From assembly GCF_001544835.2 (NCBI RefSeq), contig NZ_FCNX02000019.1, positions 1 to 64,000 on the forward strand: a stretch of 64,000 nucleotides of DNA. The letters run 5' to 3'. The notes below the pieces were generated by a model, which made no database searches, was not told where the DNA came from, and saw only the letters and a list, made by a program, of their open reading frames with translations. A program made the position numbers and the translations under genes. Source of the stretch: Caballeronia fortuita (GTDB taxonomy: Bacteria; Pseudomonadota; Gammaproteobacteria; Burkholderiales; Burkholderiaceae). Within the stretch, counting starts at the first letter, position 1. Every line of letters begins with the position of its first letter. Of this stretch, positions 42,792-51,690 are shown piece after piece.

Positions 42792-44089
42792 TTGAGCGGC
42801 AGATTGTCGGCGTTGGGGTCGCGCGTGGCGGTCGGAGGAAGGGCGTCGTCGGGTTCCGGTGCGCTCGTATCGTAGAGACGGTCCGGAATGAACAGCGTGC
42901 AGATGCCGCTCAGGAAGAACACCGCGCCTACCAGCAGAAAGCTCACGCCAAAGGAAAACTGCGTGGCGATGTAGCCGATGACGACAGGCGCCGCCCCCGA
43001 GCAGAAGCGGCCCACGTTATACGAGCCGCCGACCGCCGTGCCGCGAACGCGCGTCGCGAAGCTCTCCGACATGAACGCGCCGAGCGTGCCGAGCGGCACG
43101 CCATAGAGAAAGCCGAAGAACAGCATCAACCAGACGATGTTGTCGCGCGTATGGAAGAATACGATCACCGGTAAGAACAGCGCCGCGCCGATGCACCCGA
43201 GCACGTACACGCCGCGCCTGCTCCATACGTCGCCGAGCCAGCCCGCGACGATCTTGCCCACGAACGCGACGACATACGTGCCGATCATGTAGCTCGCCAT
43301 CGAGCCGAAACGCACGTGCAGTTCTTTTTCCAGATATGTCGGCAGCCAGTTGTTCAATCCGTAGAAGCCCGACAACGCGAACACCGAAGCGAGCGCCCAG
43401 AGGATGAACATCTTGCGTGCTTCGGCATCCGAAAAGATCAGGTAGTAGCGGTTCTCGCGCCACGGCCTGCGCACGCGCGGCCCGCCCTGCCGCGTCGCGG
43501 CGCTCGCGCGCCAGCCGGGCGGCTCGGGCACGAACCAGTGGATCGCGAGCGCGAGCACGACGGGAATCGTCGCGACATAGAAAAGCATGCGCCAGCCATA
43601 ATGCGGCAGGATCCAGTTGGCGAGCGAGATCACGACGATATATCCCGCCGACACGCCTGTCTGCAGCACGCCGAGAATCAGCGAGCGCCGCGCGGTCGGC
43701 ACGTATTCCGCGACCAGCGTGCTCACGAGCACCATGCAGCCGATGCCGAGCGAGCTGACGAAGCGCACGAGCGCGAACTGCGCGAACGTGTGCGTGAGTC
43801 CGAGCAAACCGGCGCCGAGCGAGAAGAGCGCGAGCGCCCATACGACGACGCGCACGCGCCCGAGTGCATCGCTCGCCCATCCGCCGAGAATGCCGCCCAC
43901 CGCCATGCCGACGAGCGTGAGGCTGCCGAGCGCGCCCGCCTCGACATTGGTGAGACCGAATTCGGCCTTGATGCGCGTGAGCGTGAGGCCGTACATCATG
44001 ACGTCGGCGCCGTCTACGAGCAGCGCGAGATAGCCCAGCGCGAAGACGATCAGCCAGCGCCCGGTGTCAGGAGACGATGCGCGGCTCAT
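42785..44089 (-). CDS. MFS transporter (AAHS-type), last gene of GGT-like operon
   Basis: A 434-residue twelve-helix carrier with the motif LALLVDGADVMMYGLTL (AAHS-type helix 1) and GWASDALGRVRVV in the loop between helices 2 and 3. It starts at 44089, overlapping the GAF gene by 4 bases. Second transporter of the operon; sequence differs from the first throughout, so they are not recent duplicates. Confidence 0.88.
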   Translation of the reverse strand: MSRASSPDTGRWLIVFALGYLALLVDGADVMMYGLTLTRIKAEFGLTNVEAGALGSLTLVGMAVGGILGGWASDALGRVRVVVWALALFSLGAGLLGLTHTFAQFALVRFVSSLGIGCMVLVSTLVAEYVPTARRSLILGVLQTGVSAGYIVVISLANWILPHYGWRMLFYVATIPVVLALAIHWFVPEPPGWRASAATRQGGPRVRRPWRENRYYLIFSDAEARKMFILWALASVFALSGFYGLNNWLPTYLEKELHVRFGSMASYMIGTYVVAFVGKIVAGWLGDVWSRRGVYVLGCIGAALFLPVIVFFHTRDNIVWLMLFFGFLYGVPLGTLGAFMSESFATRVRGTAVGGSYNVGRFCSGAAPVVIGYIATQFSFGVSFLLVGAVFFLSGICTLFIPDRLYDTSAPEPDDALPPTATRDPNADNLPLKA

Positions 44090-44619
44090 GCACGCGGCTC
44101 CGAATCGGCGTGAAAGGGCATTCGCGAGACGAGCGCGGGCGCGAGAAACGAACCGAGCAGCACGCCCGCGTCTTCGTGCTCGCGCGTGTACCAGTGCTCG
44201 ACATGCGTGAGGTTCATCGTGCCGATGCATTCGCCGTCGTAGGCGATCGGAATGTTGAGGATCGAGCCGAGGCCGAGGCTCGCCATCGTCATGTGATCGT
44301 CGAATGCGTTGCGGATGTCGTGCGCGGTCTCGCCGCGAAACGGCCGCAATTCGTGCAGGATTTGCGTCGCCCACGCGGTGCCGCGCTTCTTCTTGCGGCC
44401 GCCGGCCGGATAGACGCCGGGCATGTTGGTGAAGACGCGCTCCACTTCTTGATTGCGCGCGTCGTAGGCCATGATCGTGAAAAGCCGATAGCCGATGGTT
44501 TCGGCGGCGACGGACGCGACCGCATCGAACAGCGTTGCCGGCTGGGCGGATTCGCGCAGCGCGTGCGCGAGGCGATGCAGGTCGTTCAGTTGCAGCGGGC
44601 GCGTTTGCGTATCTTGCAT
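44086..44619 (-). CDS. Small GAF-domain protein
   Basis: A 177-residue single-GAF protein with no output domain: LFDAVASVAAETIGYRLFTI, RVFTNMPGVYPAGGRKKK, and the C-terminal LGLGSILNIPIAYDGECIGT (a typical GAF sheet). It may bind a small molecule and act as a sensor subunit or act as a reductase-like GAF enzyme, but no catalytic cysteine pair of methionine-sulfoxide reductase type is visible. Located between two MFS genes and translationally coupled to the second. Confidence 0.8.
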   Translation of the reverse strand: MQDTQTRPLQLNDLHRLAHALRESAQPATLFDAVASVAAETIGYRLFTIMAYDARNQEVERVFTNMPGVYPAGGRKKKRGTAWATQILHELRPFRGETAHDIRNAFDDHMTMASLGLGSILNIPIAYDGECIGTMNLTHVEHWYTREHEDAGVLLGSFLAPALVSRMPFHADSEPRA

Positions 44620-44631
44620 GTCGATGAATGG

Positions 44632-46041
44632 TTAGCCGCGCAGGTTGGTCGGGGCGAGATGCTCGCGTGCATCGCCATCGATCGCGCCGTTGATCTCGAT
44701 ATCCTCGAGCGAGCGATTGCGCGTCTCGATGCCCAGGAAGAACACGACGCACGCGCCGGCGAGCAGCACGGCGGTTGTCATCGCGAACACGTCGAAGAAG
44801 CCGAACGCCGGATACACGATGCCGACGAGAATCGGCGCGCTCACCGAGCCGATGCGCCCGAACGACGACGACGATCCGGTGCCCGTCGTGCGCACCGCAG
44901 TCGGGAAAATCTCCGGCGTGTATGCATAGACGCCCGCGAAGGCGCCGTTCATGAAGAACGACAGGCAGATGCCCGCCGCCATGATCTGCGTGCCCGTGTG
45001 CGAGAGCGACAACATGATCGCCGCGATGCCGCCGAGCGTCATGTACGAAGCCACCACGCCCTTGCGCCCGATCTTCTCGTTGAGCCATGCCGCCGAGAAG
45101 TAGCCGGGAATCTGCGCGCCGTAGATCGCGATCGAGAAGCCGAAGCTCTTCGTGATCGTGAGCCCTTCCTTGACGAGCAGGCTCGGAATCCACGAGAAGA
45201 ACGAGTAATACGCGAACGCGACGGCGAACCACATCAGCCAGCTCACGGCCGTCGTGCCCGCGAGGCGCTTGCCCCATAACGTCTTCACGTTGCCCCACGC
45301 GCTGCCGCTGCTCTTCGCGGCGGACGGAATCGCGCCCACGGCCGACAACGGCGCAAGCGCGATGCCGCGTTTCACGTACCACGCTTCGATAGCGTCGACG
45401 ATGCTGCCGGCTTCATCGACGCGTCCTTGCGATTCCATCCAGCGCGGCGACTCGGGCAGCGTGCGCCGCCACCAGAGCAGCATCACGACGGGCAGCGACG
45501 TGATGACGGCGAGATAGCGCCAGCCGTCCGGGAAATTGCGCACGACCGTGTAGCCGAGGATCGACGAACTGAGATAGCCGAACGACATGAAGCCGACGAG
45601 CGCGCCGCAGAACATGCCGCGATAGCGTCGCGGCACGAACTCCGCGAGAAACGGTGCGATGACGACGGTTTCCGCGCCCGAGCCGAAGCCCGCGACGATG
45701 CGCAGAGCGAAGAACGTATGCCAGTCCTGCGCGGTGGCGCTCGCGAGCGAGGCGACGCAGTAGATGGCGAGCGCGCTCATCATGATGCGACGCCGGCCGA
45801 TGATGTCCGCGAGCACGCCTGATAGGAACGCGCCGAAGAAATAGCCGATATACGTGCTGCTCGCGACGAGCCCGGTCTGCGCGCTCGTCAGATTCCACAA
45901 CTTGCTGACGACCGGAAGCAGGAACGCCAGCGACGACGAATCGAGGCCGTCGAACATATAGCCCAAACCGCCGACGATGAGCAGTTTGCGATGGAAGCCG
46001 GATAGCGGCAGCCGTTCGAGGCGTGCGGCAACAACGGACAT
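44632..46041 (-). CDS. MFS transporter, metabolite/H+ symporter type
   Basis: A 469-residue twelve-helix carrier. Motif A reads GVLADIIGRRRIMMS; the region LPESPRWMESQGRVDEA is the sugar-porter/AAHS-type central motif, and helix 1 has GGLGYMFDGLDSSSLAF. It stops 12 bases before the GAF gene and starts 27 bases after the GGT-like gene. Presumed importer of the substrate processed by the GGT-like protein. Confidence 0.9.
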   Translation of the reverse strand: MSVVAARLERLPLSGFHRKLLIVGGLGYMFDGLDSSSLAFLLPVVSKLWNLTSAQTGLVASSTYIGYFFGAFLSGVLADIIGRRRIMMSALAIYCVASLASATAQDWHTFFALRIVAGFGSGAETVVIAPFLAEFVPRRYRGMFCGALVGFMSFGYLSSSILGYTVVRNFPDGWRYLAVITSLPVVMLLWWRRTLPESPRWMESQGRVDEAGSIVDAIEAWYVKRGIALAPLSAVGAIPSAAKSSGSAWGNVKTLWGKRLAGTTAVSWLMWFAVAFAYYSFFSWIPSLLVKEGLTITKSFGFSIAIYGAQIPGYFSAAWLNEKIGRKGVVASYMTLGGIAAIMLSLSHTGTQIMAAGICLSFFMNGAFAGVYAYTPEIFPTAVRTTGTGSSSSFGRIGSVSAPILVGIVYPAFGFFDVFAMTTAVLLAGACVVFFLGIETRNRSLEDIEINGAIDGDAREHLAPTNLRG

Positions 46042-46068
46042 GGTCGATGTTCTCCGATGAGTGCCGGG

Positions 46069-47853
46069 TCAGCGCCCGATCGCATAAGCCTGCATCTGGC
46101 GGGGCGTCGCCGCGCCGCGCATCAGCCCGTTGCGGATGCCCACGGCGCATACGCGCCCGAGCGACCACGGATCGGCGACGGTGAGTTCGTGGCCGCGCGC
46201 GCGCAGTTCGTCGAGCGTCGCTTGCGGAAAATTGCGCTCCGCCGACATCTTGCCGAGCTGGATGTCGCGCGGATAGAACGAGCCGGGAAAATGCGCGGTC
46301 TGAAACGACGGCGCGTCGACGGCGGCCTGCAGATTCATGCCGAAGTGCACATGCCGCAGCAGCAGTTGCAGCGACCATTGATCCTGCTGATCGCCGCCCG
46401 GCGTGCCGAGCGCGGCGTAGGGCTTACCGTCTTTCGTGACGAGGGTCGGCGAGAGCGTGGTGCGCGGGCGGCGTCCCGGCCCAAGGGAGGAGGGCAGGCC
46501 GTCTTCCATCCAGAACATCTGGCCGCGCGTCGTGACGTTGAAGCCGAGTCCCGGCACGGCGGGCGATGCCTGCAGCCAGCCACCCGATGGCGTCGCGGAA
46601 ACCATGTTGCCCCATCGGTCGACGACATCGAGATGCACCGTGTCGCCGCGCAACTCGGGCAGCGGCGCGAAAGTCGGTTCGCCCTGGCCGAAGCCGCCCG
46701 GCTGCTGGCGGCCCGCGTTGGCAAGAATCTTCGCGGCGCGCACGTCGCTGTCGAAGAGCTTGCCCGGACGGAATTCGAACGATGCGCGGCGCGGATCGAT
46801 CTGCTGGCGGCGCGCGTCGTTGTACGCGTCGCTGAGGAGCGTCTGCATCGGCACGTCGGAGAAATTCGGATCGCCGTAGAACACATCGCGATCGGCGAAT
46901 GCGAGCTTCGAACATTCGATGACCGTATGCACGAAGTCCGGACCCATCGGGTCCATGCCCGCGAGATCGAAGCCCTTCAGGAGCGCGAGCTGTTGCAGGA
47001 ACATCGGGCCTTGTCCCCACGGTCCCGTCTTGTGAACCATGAAGCCTTCGTATTCGTACGATACGGCGTCTTCGTAAGCGGCTTCCCAGCGCGCGAGATC
47101 GGATGCGTCGAGCAGGCCGCGATTGCGCTGGCCGGATGTATCGAGCACGTCGGTCGAGCGGAAATATTGATCGATGGCGTCCGCGACGAAGCCGCGATAG
47201 AACGCGACGCGCGCGCGTTCGCACTGTTCCGCGCGATCGCCCCGCGTGTTCGCTTCGCGCAGGATGCGCTTGTATGTTTCCGCGATCGCCGGATTCGCGA
47301 ACAGATGATTGGGGCGGGGCGCCGCGCCATCGCGCAGCCACTGTTCGGCGGACGTGCGCCATTCGCGCTTGAAGAAATCCTGAATCGCGAGAATCGACGA
47401 CGCCATGCGCGGCAGCACCGGATAGCCGTGCTCCGCATAACCGAGGGCGTAGCTCAGCACGTCTTCCAGCGGCAGTTGCCCGTAATCCCGCAGCAAGGTC
47501 ATCCAGCCGCCGAACGCGCCTGGAACGACGGCGGGCAAGAGGCCGGTGCCGGGCATCACCGTGAGGCCCATTTCCTTCATGCGATCGATGGTCATCGCGG
47601 CGGGCGTCACGCCCTGTCCGCACAGCACGCGCACGCGATCTTCCTTTGCGCTGTAAAACACGGCGGGCAACTCGCCGCCCGGCCCGTTCAGATGCGGCTC
47701 GACGATCTGCAGCACGAAACCGGCCGCCGCCGCGGCGTCGAACGCGTTGCCGCCTTTTTCGAGCACGGCCATCGCGGAGGCGCTGGCGAGCCAGTGCGTC
47801 GACGCCACCATGCCGAAAGTGCCGATCAGTTCGGGTCGTGTCGTGAAGCTCAT
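46069..47853 (-). CDS. Gamma-glutamyltransferase-family Ntn hydrolase, cytoplasmic type
   Basis: A 594-residue protein of the self-processing GGT family. The small-subunit nucleophile Thr405 is seen in GDTVHLDVVDRWGNMVSAT; other landmarks are GGNAFDAAAAAGFVLQIVEP, HLNGPGGELPAVF, DPMGPDFVH and TTLSPTLV. There is no signal peptide, unlike periplasmic glutathione-degrading GGT, so it may be a cytoplasmic amide hydrolase of the oxamate amidohydrolase or acylase type. First gene of a GGT/MFS/GAF/MFS operon whose promoter carries a perfect palindrome at 47871. Substrate unknown. Confidence 0.88.
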   Translation of the reverse strand: MSFTTRPELIGTFGMVASTHWLASASAMAVLEKGGNAFDAAAAAGFVLQIVEPHLNGPGGELPAVFYSAKEDRVRVLCGQGVTPAAMTIDRMKEMGLTVMPGTGLLPAVVPGAFGGWMTLLRDYGQLPLEDVLSYALGYAEHGYPVLPRMASSILAIQDFFKREWRTSAEQWLRDGAAPRPNHLFANPAIAETYKRILREANTRGDRAEQCERARVAFYRGFVADAIDQYFRSTDVLDTSGQRNRGLLDASDLARWEAAYEDAVSYEYEGFMVHKTGPWGQGPMFLQQLALLKGFDLAGMDPMGPDFVHTVIECSKLAFADRDVFYGDPNFSDVPMQTLLSDAYNDARRQQIDPRRASFEFRPGKLFDSDVRAAKILANAGRQQPGGFGQGEPTFAPLPELRGDTVHLDVVDRWGNMVSATPSGGWLQASPAVPGLGFNVTTRGQMFWMEDGLPSSLGPGRRPRTTLSPTLVTKDGKPYAALGTPGGDQQDQWSLQLLLRHVHFGMNLQAAVDAPSFQTAHFPGSFYPRDIQLGKMSAERNFPQATLDELRARGHELTVADPWSLGRVCAVGIRNGLMRGAATPRQMQAYAIGR

Positions 47854-47870
47854 GAATGTCGTCCGATTGG

Positions 47871-47892
47871 TGAACCAATATCGATTGGTTCA
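47871..47892. promoter_or_regulatory. FadR-type regulator operator, copy 1
   Basis: TGAACCAAT-ATCG-ATTGGTTCA is a perfect 9-bp dyad with a 4-base centre, 18 bases upstream of the GGT-like start. A further partial half-site (ATTGGT at 47866) overlaps it. An identical dyad (centre GTAG) lies before the GntR gene, so these are very likely its operators. Confidence 0.88.
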
Positions 47893-47978
47893 TCGAGTAA
47901 ATACAGAATATGTGATGAGATTACGCCACCAAAAAAGCGAAAGCAATTCGTCGCCATGCGGACGACTCTCTGCTAAAG

Positions 47979-48000
47979 TGAACCAATGTAGATTGGTTCA
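47979..48000. promoter_or_regulatory. FadR-type regulator operator, copy 2
   Basis: TGAACCAAT-GTAG-ATTGGTTCA, identical arms to the copy at 47871, ends 20 bases upstream of the GntR start codon. Suits autoregulation. Confidence 0.88.
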
Positions 48001-48020
48001 GATCAGGAAGCACGAAGAAC

Positions 48021-48677
48021 ATGGAGAAGCCCGCACTCGAGAAGCTGCTCGATTACGTCGCGCGGCACAACCTGAAGGAAGGCGACGCCTTGCCGCCCGA
48101 ACGCAGTCTCGCCGAATCGCTCGAGATCAGCCGGCGCGATCTGCGCGGCGCGCTGGCGTCGATGGAAGCGGCGGGGCGCGTGTGGCGCGGCGTCGGGCGC
48201 GGCACGTATCTGGGCGCGCGGCCGCTGAAGTTTTCGGCGTCGCTGCGCAGTCTGAATGCGGGGTCGAGCCCGGCGGATATCGCGGAGATGCGGCTCGTGC
48301 TCGAACCGGCGTTCGTCGAACTGGCGACGCGCAAGGCGAGCCCAGACGATCTCGCGGAACTGGAAAAGTGCGCGCGCCGCAACGCCACGGCGAAGGACGA
48401 CGACGAATGGCAGCAGTGGGATCATCGCTTTCATTTGCTGATCGCGCAGGCCACGCGCAATCCCGCCATCATCGCGCTGATGGAAGTGGTGAACGGCATG
48501 CGCGTGAAGCCGGCCGCGCGCGAGAAAACCGCCGATCAGGACACGCGGCGGCATTTCGCGGAGCAGCATCAGGCCGTCGTGAAGGCGATGATCGATCGCG
48601 ACGGCGCGACCGCATCCGCGCGCATGCGCGATCATCTGCTCAACGTGCAATGGCGCATACCGTCGCCACGGGATTGA
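48021..48677 (+). CDS. GntR/FadR-type transcriptional regulator with FCD domain
   Basis: A 218-residue regulator. An N-terminal winged helix (LKEGDALPPERSLAESLEIS, DLRGALASMEAAGRVWR) is followed by an all-helical FCD ligand domain with metal-binding histidines in WQQWDHRFHLLIAQATRN and FAEQHQAVVKAM. FCD proteins bind carboxylic acids and repress nearby catabolic genes. Two identical operators flank its promoter and the divergent GGT-like operon. BluB-like gene follows after 25 bases. Confidence 0.93.
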   Translation: MEKPALEKLLDYVARHNLKEGDALPPERSLAESLEISRRDLRGALASMEAAGRVWRGVGRGTYLGARPLKFSASLRSLNAGSSPADIAEMRLVLEPAFVELATRKASPDDLAELEKCARRNATAKDDDEWQQWDHRFHLLIAQATRNPAIIALMEVVNGMRVKPAAREKTADQDTRRHFAEQHQAVVKAMIDRDGATASARMRDHLLNVQWRIPSPRD

Positions 48678-48702
48678 ACGCAAACCCATTCTTTCGATAC
48701 TC

Positions 48703-49365
48703 ATGGAACACGCCTTCAGCGAGCCGGACCGGGAAGCCGTCTATCGCGCGATTCACGAACGCCGCGACATGCGCCACTTTTTGAGCGATCCGGTCGCGCC
48801 GCAAGTGATGCAGCGCCTCATCGACGCTGCGCTGCACGCGCCGAGCGTCGGCTTCATGCAGCCGTGGCGCATCGTACGCATCACGTGCGCGGACATTCGC
48901 GCGCGCTTGCGCGATGCGGTCGAACGCGAACGTATGCTCACCGCCGATGCGCTCGGCGAACGGCGCGATTCGTTCATGCGGCTCAAGGTGGAAGGCTTGC
49001 GCGAGTGCGCCGAAGTGCTGGTGATGGCGTTGATGGACGGCCGCGAGCGATACGTCTTCGGACGGCGCACGCTGCCCGAGATGGACCTCGCTTCGGTCGC
49101 GTGCGCGATCCAGAACATGTGGCTCGCGGCGCGCGCGGAAGGGCTCGGAATGGGCTGGGTCTCGCTGTTCGATCCCGCCGAAATCGCCGCGCTGCTCAGG
49201 ATGCCCGCGGGCGCGCGGCCCGTCGCGATCCTGTGCATCGGGCACGTGCAACGCTACTACGATGCCCCGATGCTCGAAACCGAAGGTTGGGAAAAGCGTC
49301 GTTCCGGCGACGAGTGTGTTTTCGAGAATGCTTGGCCGCAGCCGATGAGCGAGTTAAAAAAGTAA
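48703..49365 (+). CDS. bluB: BluB-like nitroreductase-fold enzyme
   Basis: A 220-residue protein matching BluB: VYRAIHERRDMRHFL near 13-27, LIDAALHAPSVGFMQPWRIV near 39-58, and GWVSLFDPAEIAALL near 149-163. BluB breaks down FMNH2 to make 5,6-dimethylbenzimidazole, the lower ligand of vitamin B12. No other cobalamin gene is near; the gene follows GntR on the same strand by 25 bases, so a different flavin-linked role in the catabolic module cannot be excluded. Confidence 0.85.
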   Translation: MEHAFSEPDREAVYRAIHERRDMRHFLSDPVAPQVMQRLIDAALHAPSVGFMQPWRIVRITCADIRARLRDAVERERMLTADALGERRDSFMRLKVEGLRECAEVLVMALMDGRERYVFGRRTLPEMDLASVACAIQNMWLAARAEGLGMGWVSLFDPAEIAALLRMPAGARPVAILCIGHVQRYYDAPMLETEGWEKRRSGDECVFENAWPQPMSELKK

Positions 49366-49371
49366 GCGCGG

Positions 49372-50403
49372 TCACTGCTGCTCGCGGATTTCCGCGGGCC
49401 CTTTGCCGGTCCAGCGCTTGAGCGCCCTGCGGAAGTTGGCGGTGTCCGTGAAGCCGACGAGCATGGCGACATCGTCGGTGCTGAGCTTCGTCGTCTTCAG
49501 ATATTCGGTGGCGAGCGAGCAGCGCACGTCGTCGACGATCGCGACGAACGACGTGCCTTCCGCTTCAAGTCGCCGCCGCAACGTCCGGCTCGTCATCTGC
49601 AATGCGGCGGCGACGGTCTCCATGCCCGGAAATTCGCCGGGCTTGCGCATTAGCACCTGATAGACCTCGCCGGCTACACCGGTCGATGTCTTCGCCTGTC
49701 CGATGAGCCGGTCGCACGTTTCCTGCAACAGCGCGGCGGAATGCCGGTCCGCGAGATGCGGCTTGATGTCGAGGATCGCGCTGTCGTAGATGAGCTGGCA
49801 TTCGTCCGCGCCGAATTCGCATGGACAGTTCAGATACTCGGAATAGATCGAGGCATGGGGCGGGGCGGGATACGAAAAGCGCGCGAGCACGGGCGGACAG
49901 CTTCTGCCCGCGACATCCTGCAAGTGCGTGACGTGCTGCGTGTATTGTTGTTCGAGCAGAAACTGCTGCACGTCGTGCGCGAACGGCGAAGAAAAGGCAT
50001 CGGGAAACGTCCATACCGATGTCGCCGGATGCTCGTGCCATTCGATGGTGAGCGTGGGCGTCGCGAGCCGATGATATTTCACGCCGAGCCGGAAATAGTC
50101 GCGCAGCGAAAGACACGACATCAGCGCATAACCGTACATGCCGTAGGCGGCGAGATGCAGACGCGCTCCGGTCCTGAACGGCGTGCGCGGATCCTCCGAC
50201 ATGGCGACGGCGTTCGCGCAGACGGCCGCGTACTGGCGCACGGATGTCATGACCGAAGCGTCGTAGATCTGCGCGGGCGCGACGCCGCTTCCCTCCAGGC
50301 TGTCCTCGGGCGCGATGCCTTGCTCGGCAAGCACGTCCACCAGCGCGGCTATCTTGTAAGGCGCGTAGATGCGTTCGTTCGACAGTGGGAATTTCGAAGA
50401 CAT
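49372..50403 (-). CDS. AraC-family transcriptional regulator
   Basis: A 343-residue regulator. The start at 50403 has a strong AGGAGG site. The N-terminal arm (LSNERIYAPYKIAALVDVL) and central part fit the arabinose-type N-terminal domain of OruR/ArgR-like AraC proteins. The double HTH is at the end (MTSRTLRRRLEAEGTSFVAI, DDVAMLVGFTDTANFRRALK). Divergent from a BKACE and MFS operon with a 302-base gap; probably its activator. Convergent with bluB-like gene, 6 bases apart. Confidence 0.9.
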   Translation of the reverse strand: MSSKFPLSNERIYAPYKIAALVDVLAEQGIAPEDSLEGSGVAPAQIYDASVMTSVRQYAAVCANAVAMSEDPRTPFRTGARLHLAAYGMYGYALMSCLSLRDYFRLGVKYHRLATPTLTIEWHEHPATSVWTFPDAFSSPFAHDVQQFLLEQQYTQHVTHLQDVAGRSCPPVLARFSYPAPPHASIYSEYLNCPCEFGADECQLIYDSAILDIKPHLADRHSAALLQETCDRLIGQAKTSTGVAGEVYQVLMRKPGEFPGMETVAAALQMTSRTLRRRLEAEGTSFVAIVDDVRCSLATEYLKTTKLSTDDVAMLVGFTDTANFRRALKRWTGKGPAEIREQQ

Positions 50404-50705
50404 CGCGCCTCCTCGTGTGTCCTGCGGGGACACCACCTTGTCCGAATAAGACCTTCCGCGCCGAATCGTATCCCACTACCATCTATGTAACAAGACGGGT
50501 CCGCATGGCGTTTGCGCGACTCGCGCATCCATCGGAGACAGACATGCGATACCCACATCGAGCCGGTTCCTCGCCGCCGTAGTCATCGGCGCGCGTAGCG
50601 TCATCCACGAATATTTCCAGCGGCATCCGCTGCCCGCTTGCGTCATGCGAGCGCAGGGCGGCGTTGCCGCTCGCCTGTCGCACTCGCAAAAAAGAAGGAC
50701 ATGGA
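50404..50705. other. 302-base divergent region between AraC and BKACE genes
   Basis: Presumed promoter region. It contains a 12-codon open frame (50544-50582) with a good GGAGA ribosome site. The +2 reading after that ATG would continue as a hydrophobic, signal-like stretch, so it may be the remnant of a disrupted gene or a leader peptide. No other feature seen. Confidence 0.55.
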
Positions 50706-51644
50706 ATGAGCCATTCGAGCAGCAAAGTCATCATCACGTGCGCGGTCACGGGATCGGCGCACGTGCCGTCGATGTCGGAGCACCTGCCGCTCACGCCCGG
50801 CGATATCGCGCGCCAGGCGATCGAAGCCGCCGAGGCGGGCGCCGCGATCCTGCATCTGCATGCGCGCAATCCCGAAGACGGCCGGCCGACGCCTTCGCCC
50901 GATGTCTTCCGGCAATTCGTGCCCGTCATCGCGGCGCAAACCGACGCGGTCATCAACATCTCGACCGGCGGCAGCACGCGCATGACGCTCGACGAGCGGC
51001 TCGCCTATGCACGCGTCGCCAGACCGGAGATGTGCTCGCTCAACATGGGATCGATGAACTTCTCGCTGCATCCGGTCGCGGCGAAGATGGCGTCGTGGCG
51101 CTTCGACTGGGAGAAGGAATACATCGAAGGCATGGAGGACATGATCTTCCGCAACACCTTCCGCGACATCAGGAACATCCTCGCCGAGTTCCGCGAGTAC
51201 GGCACGCGCTTCGAGTTCGAATGCTACGACGTGGGGCATCTGTACAACCTCGCGTATTTCATCGACATCGGGCTTATCGAGCCGCCGTTCTTCATCCAGT
51301 GCGTGCTCGGGATTCTCGGCGGCATCGGGCCGGACCCGGAAAATCTTTCGATGATGCGCGCGACGGCCGACCGCCTGTTCGGCCGCGAGAACTATCGGCT
51401 GTCGATACTTGGCGCGGGCCGCCATCAGATGCCGCTCGTGACGATGGGGGCGATCATGGGCGGCAACGTGCGCGTGGGACTCGAAGACAGCGTCTATCTG
51501 TCGCGCGGCGTGAAGGCGAAATCGAACGCGGAACAGGTCCGCAAGATTCGCCGCATTCTCGAAGAGTTGTCGTTCGATATCGCAACACCCGCCGATGCGC
51601 GCGCGATCCTCGGACTGAAGGGACGCGACAACGTCACGTTTTAA
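50706..51644 (+). CDS. BKACE (DUF849) 3-keto acid cleavage enzyme
   Basis: A 312-residue TIM-barrel enzyme of the beta-keto acid cleavage family, which splits a 3-keto acid with acetyl-CoA. The zinc ligands HLHAR (His50, His52) and the acidic segment FEFECYDVGHL carrying the conserved Glu are visible, with NISTGGSTRMTLDERL in the middle and GGNVRVGLEDSVYLSRG near 255-271. Start chosen at 50706, ribosome site AAGAAGGA. Followed by an MFS gene 46 bases later. Exact substrate undetermined; the family is broad. Confidence 0.88.
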   Translation: MSHSSSKVIITCAVTGSAHVPSMSEHLPLTPGDIARQAIEAAEAGAAILHLHARNPEDGRPTPSPDVFRQFVPVIAAQTDAVINISTGGSTRMTLDERLAYARVARPEMCSLNMGSMNFSLHPVAAKMASWRFDWEKEYIEGMEDMIFRNTFRDIRNILAEFREYGTRFEFECYDVGHLYNLAYFIDIGLIEPPFFIQCVLGILGGIGPDPENLSMMRATADRLFGRENYRLSILGAGRHQMPLVTMGAIMGGNVRVGLEDSVYLSRGVKAKSNAEQVRKIRRILEELSFDIATPADARAILGLKGRDNVTF

Positions 51645-51690
51645 TCCCTTCGAAGCACGCGAAAAGCAAAGATCAAATTCTGGAGACGTC

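Noticed and set aside
42785..45382. An 865-codon minus-strand open frame that seems to fuse two transporters
   Set aside because: Its N-terminal half is Arg/His-rich and lacks membrane segments; it is the shadow of the GAF and upstream MFS genes. The real MFS starts at 44089.
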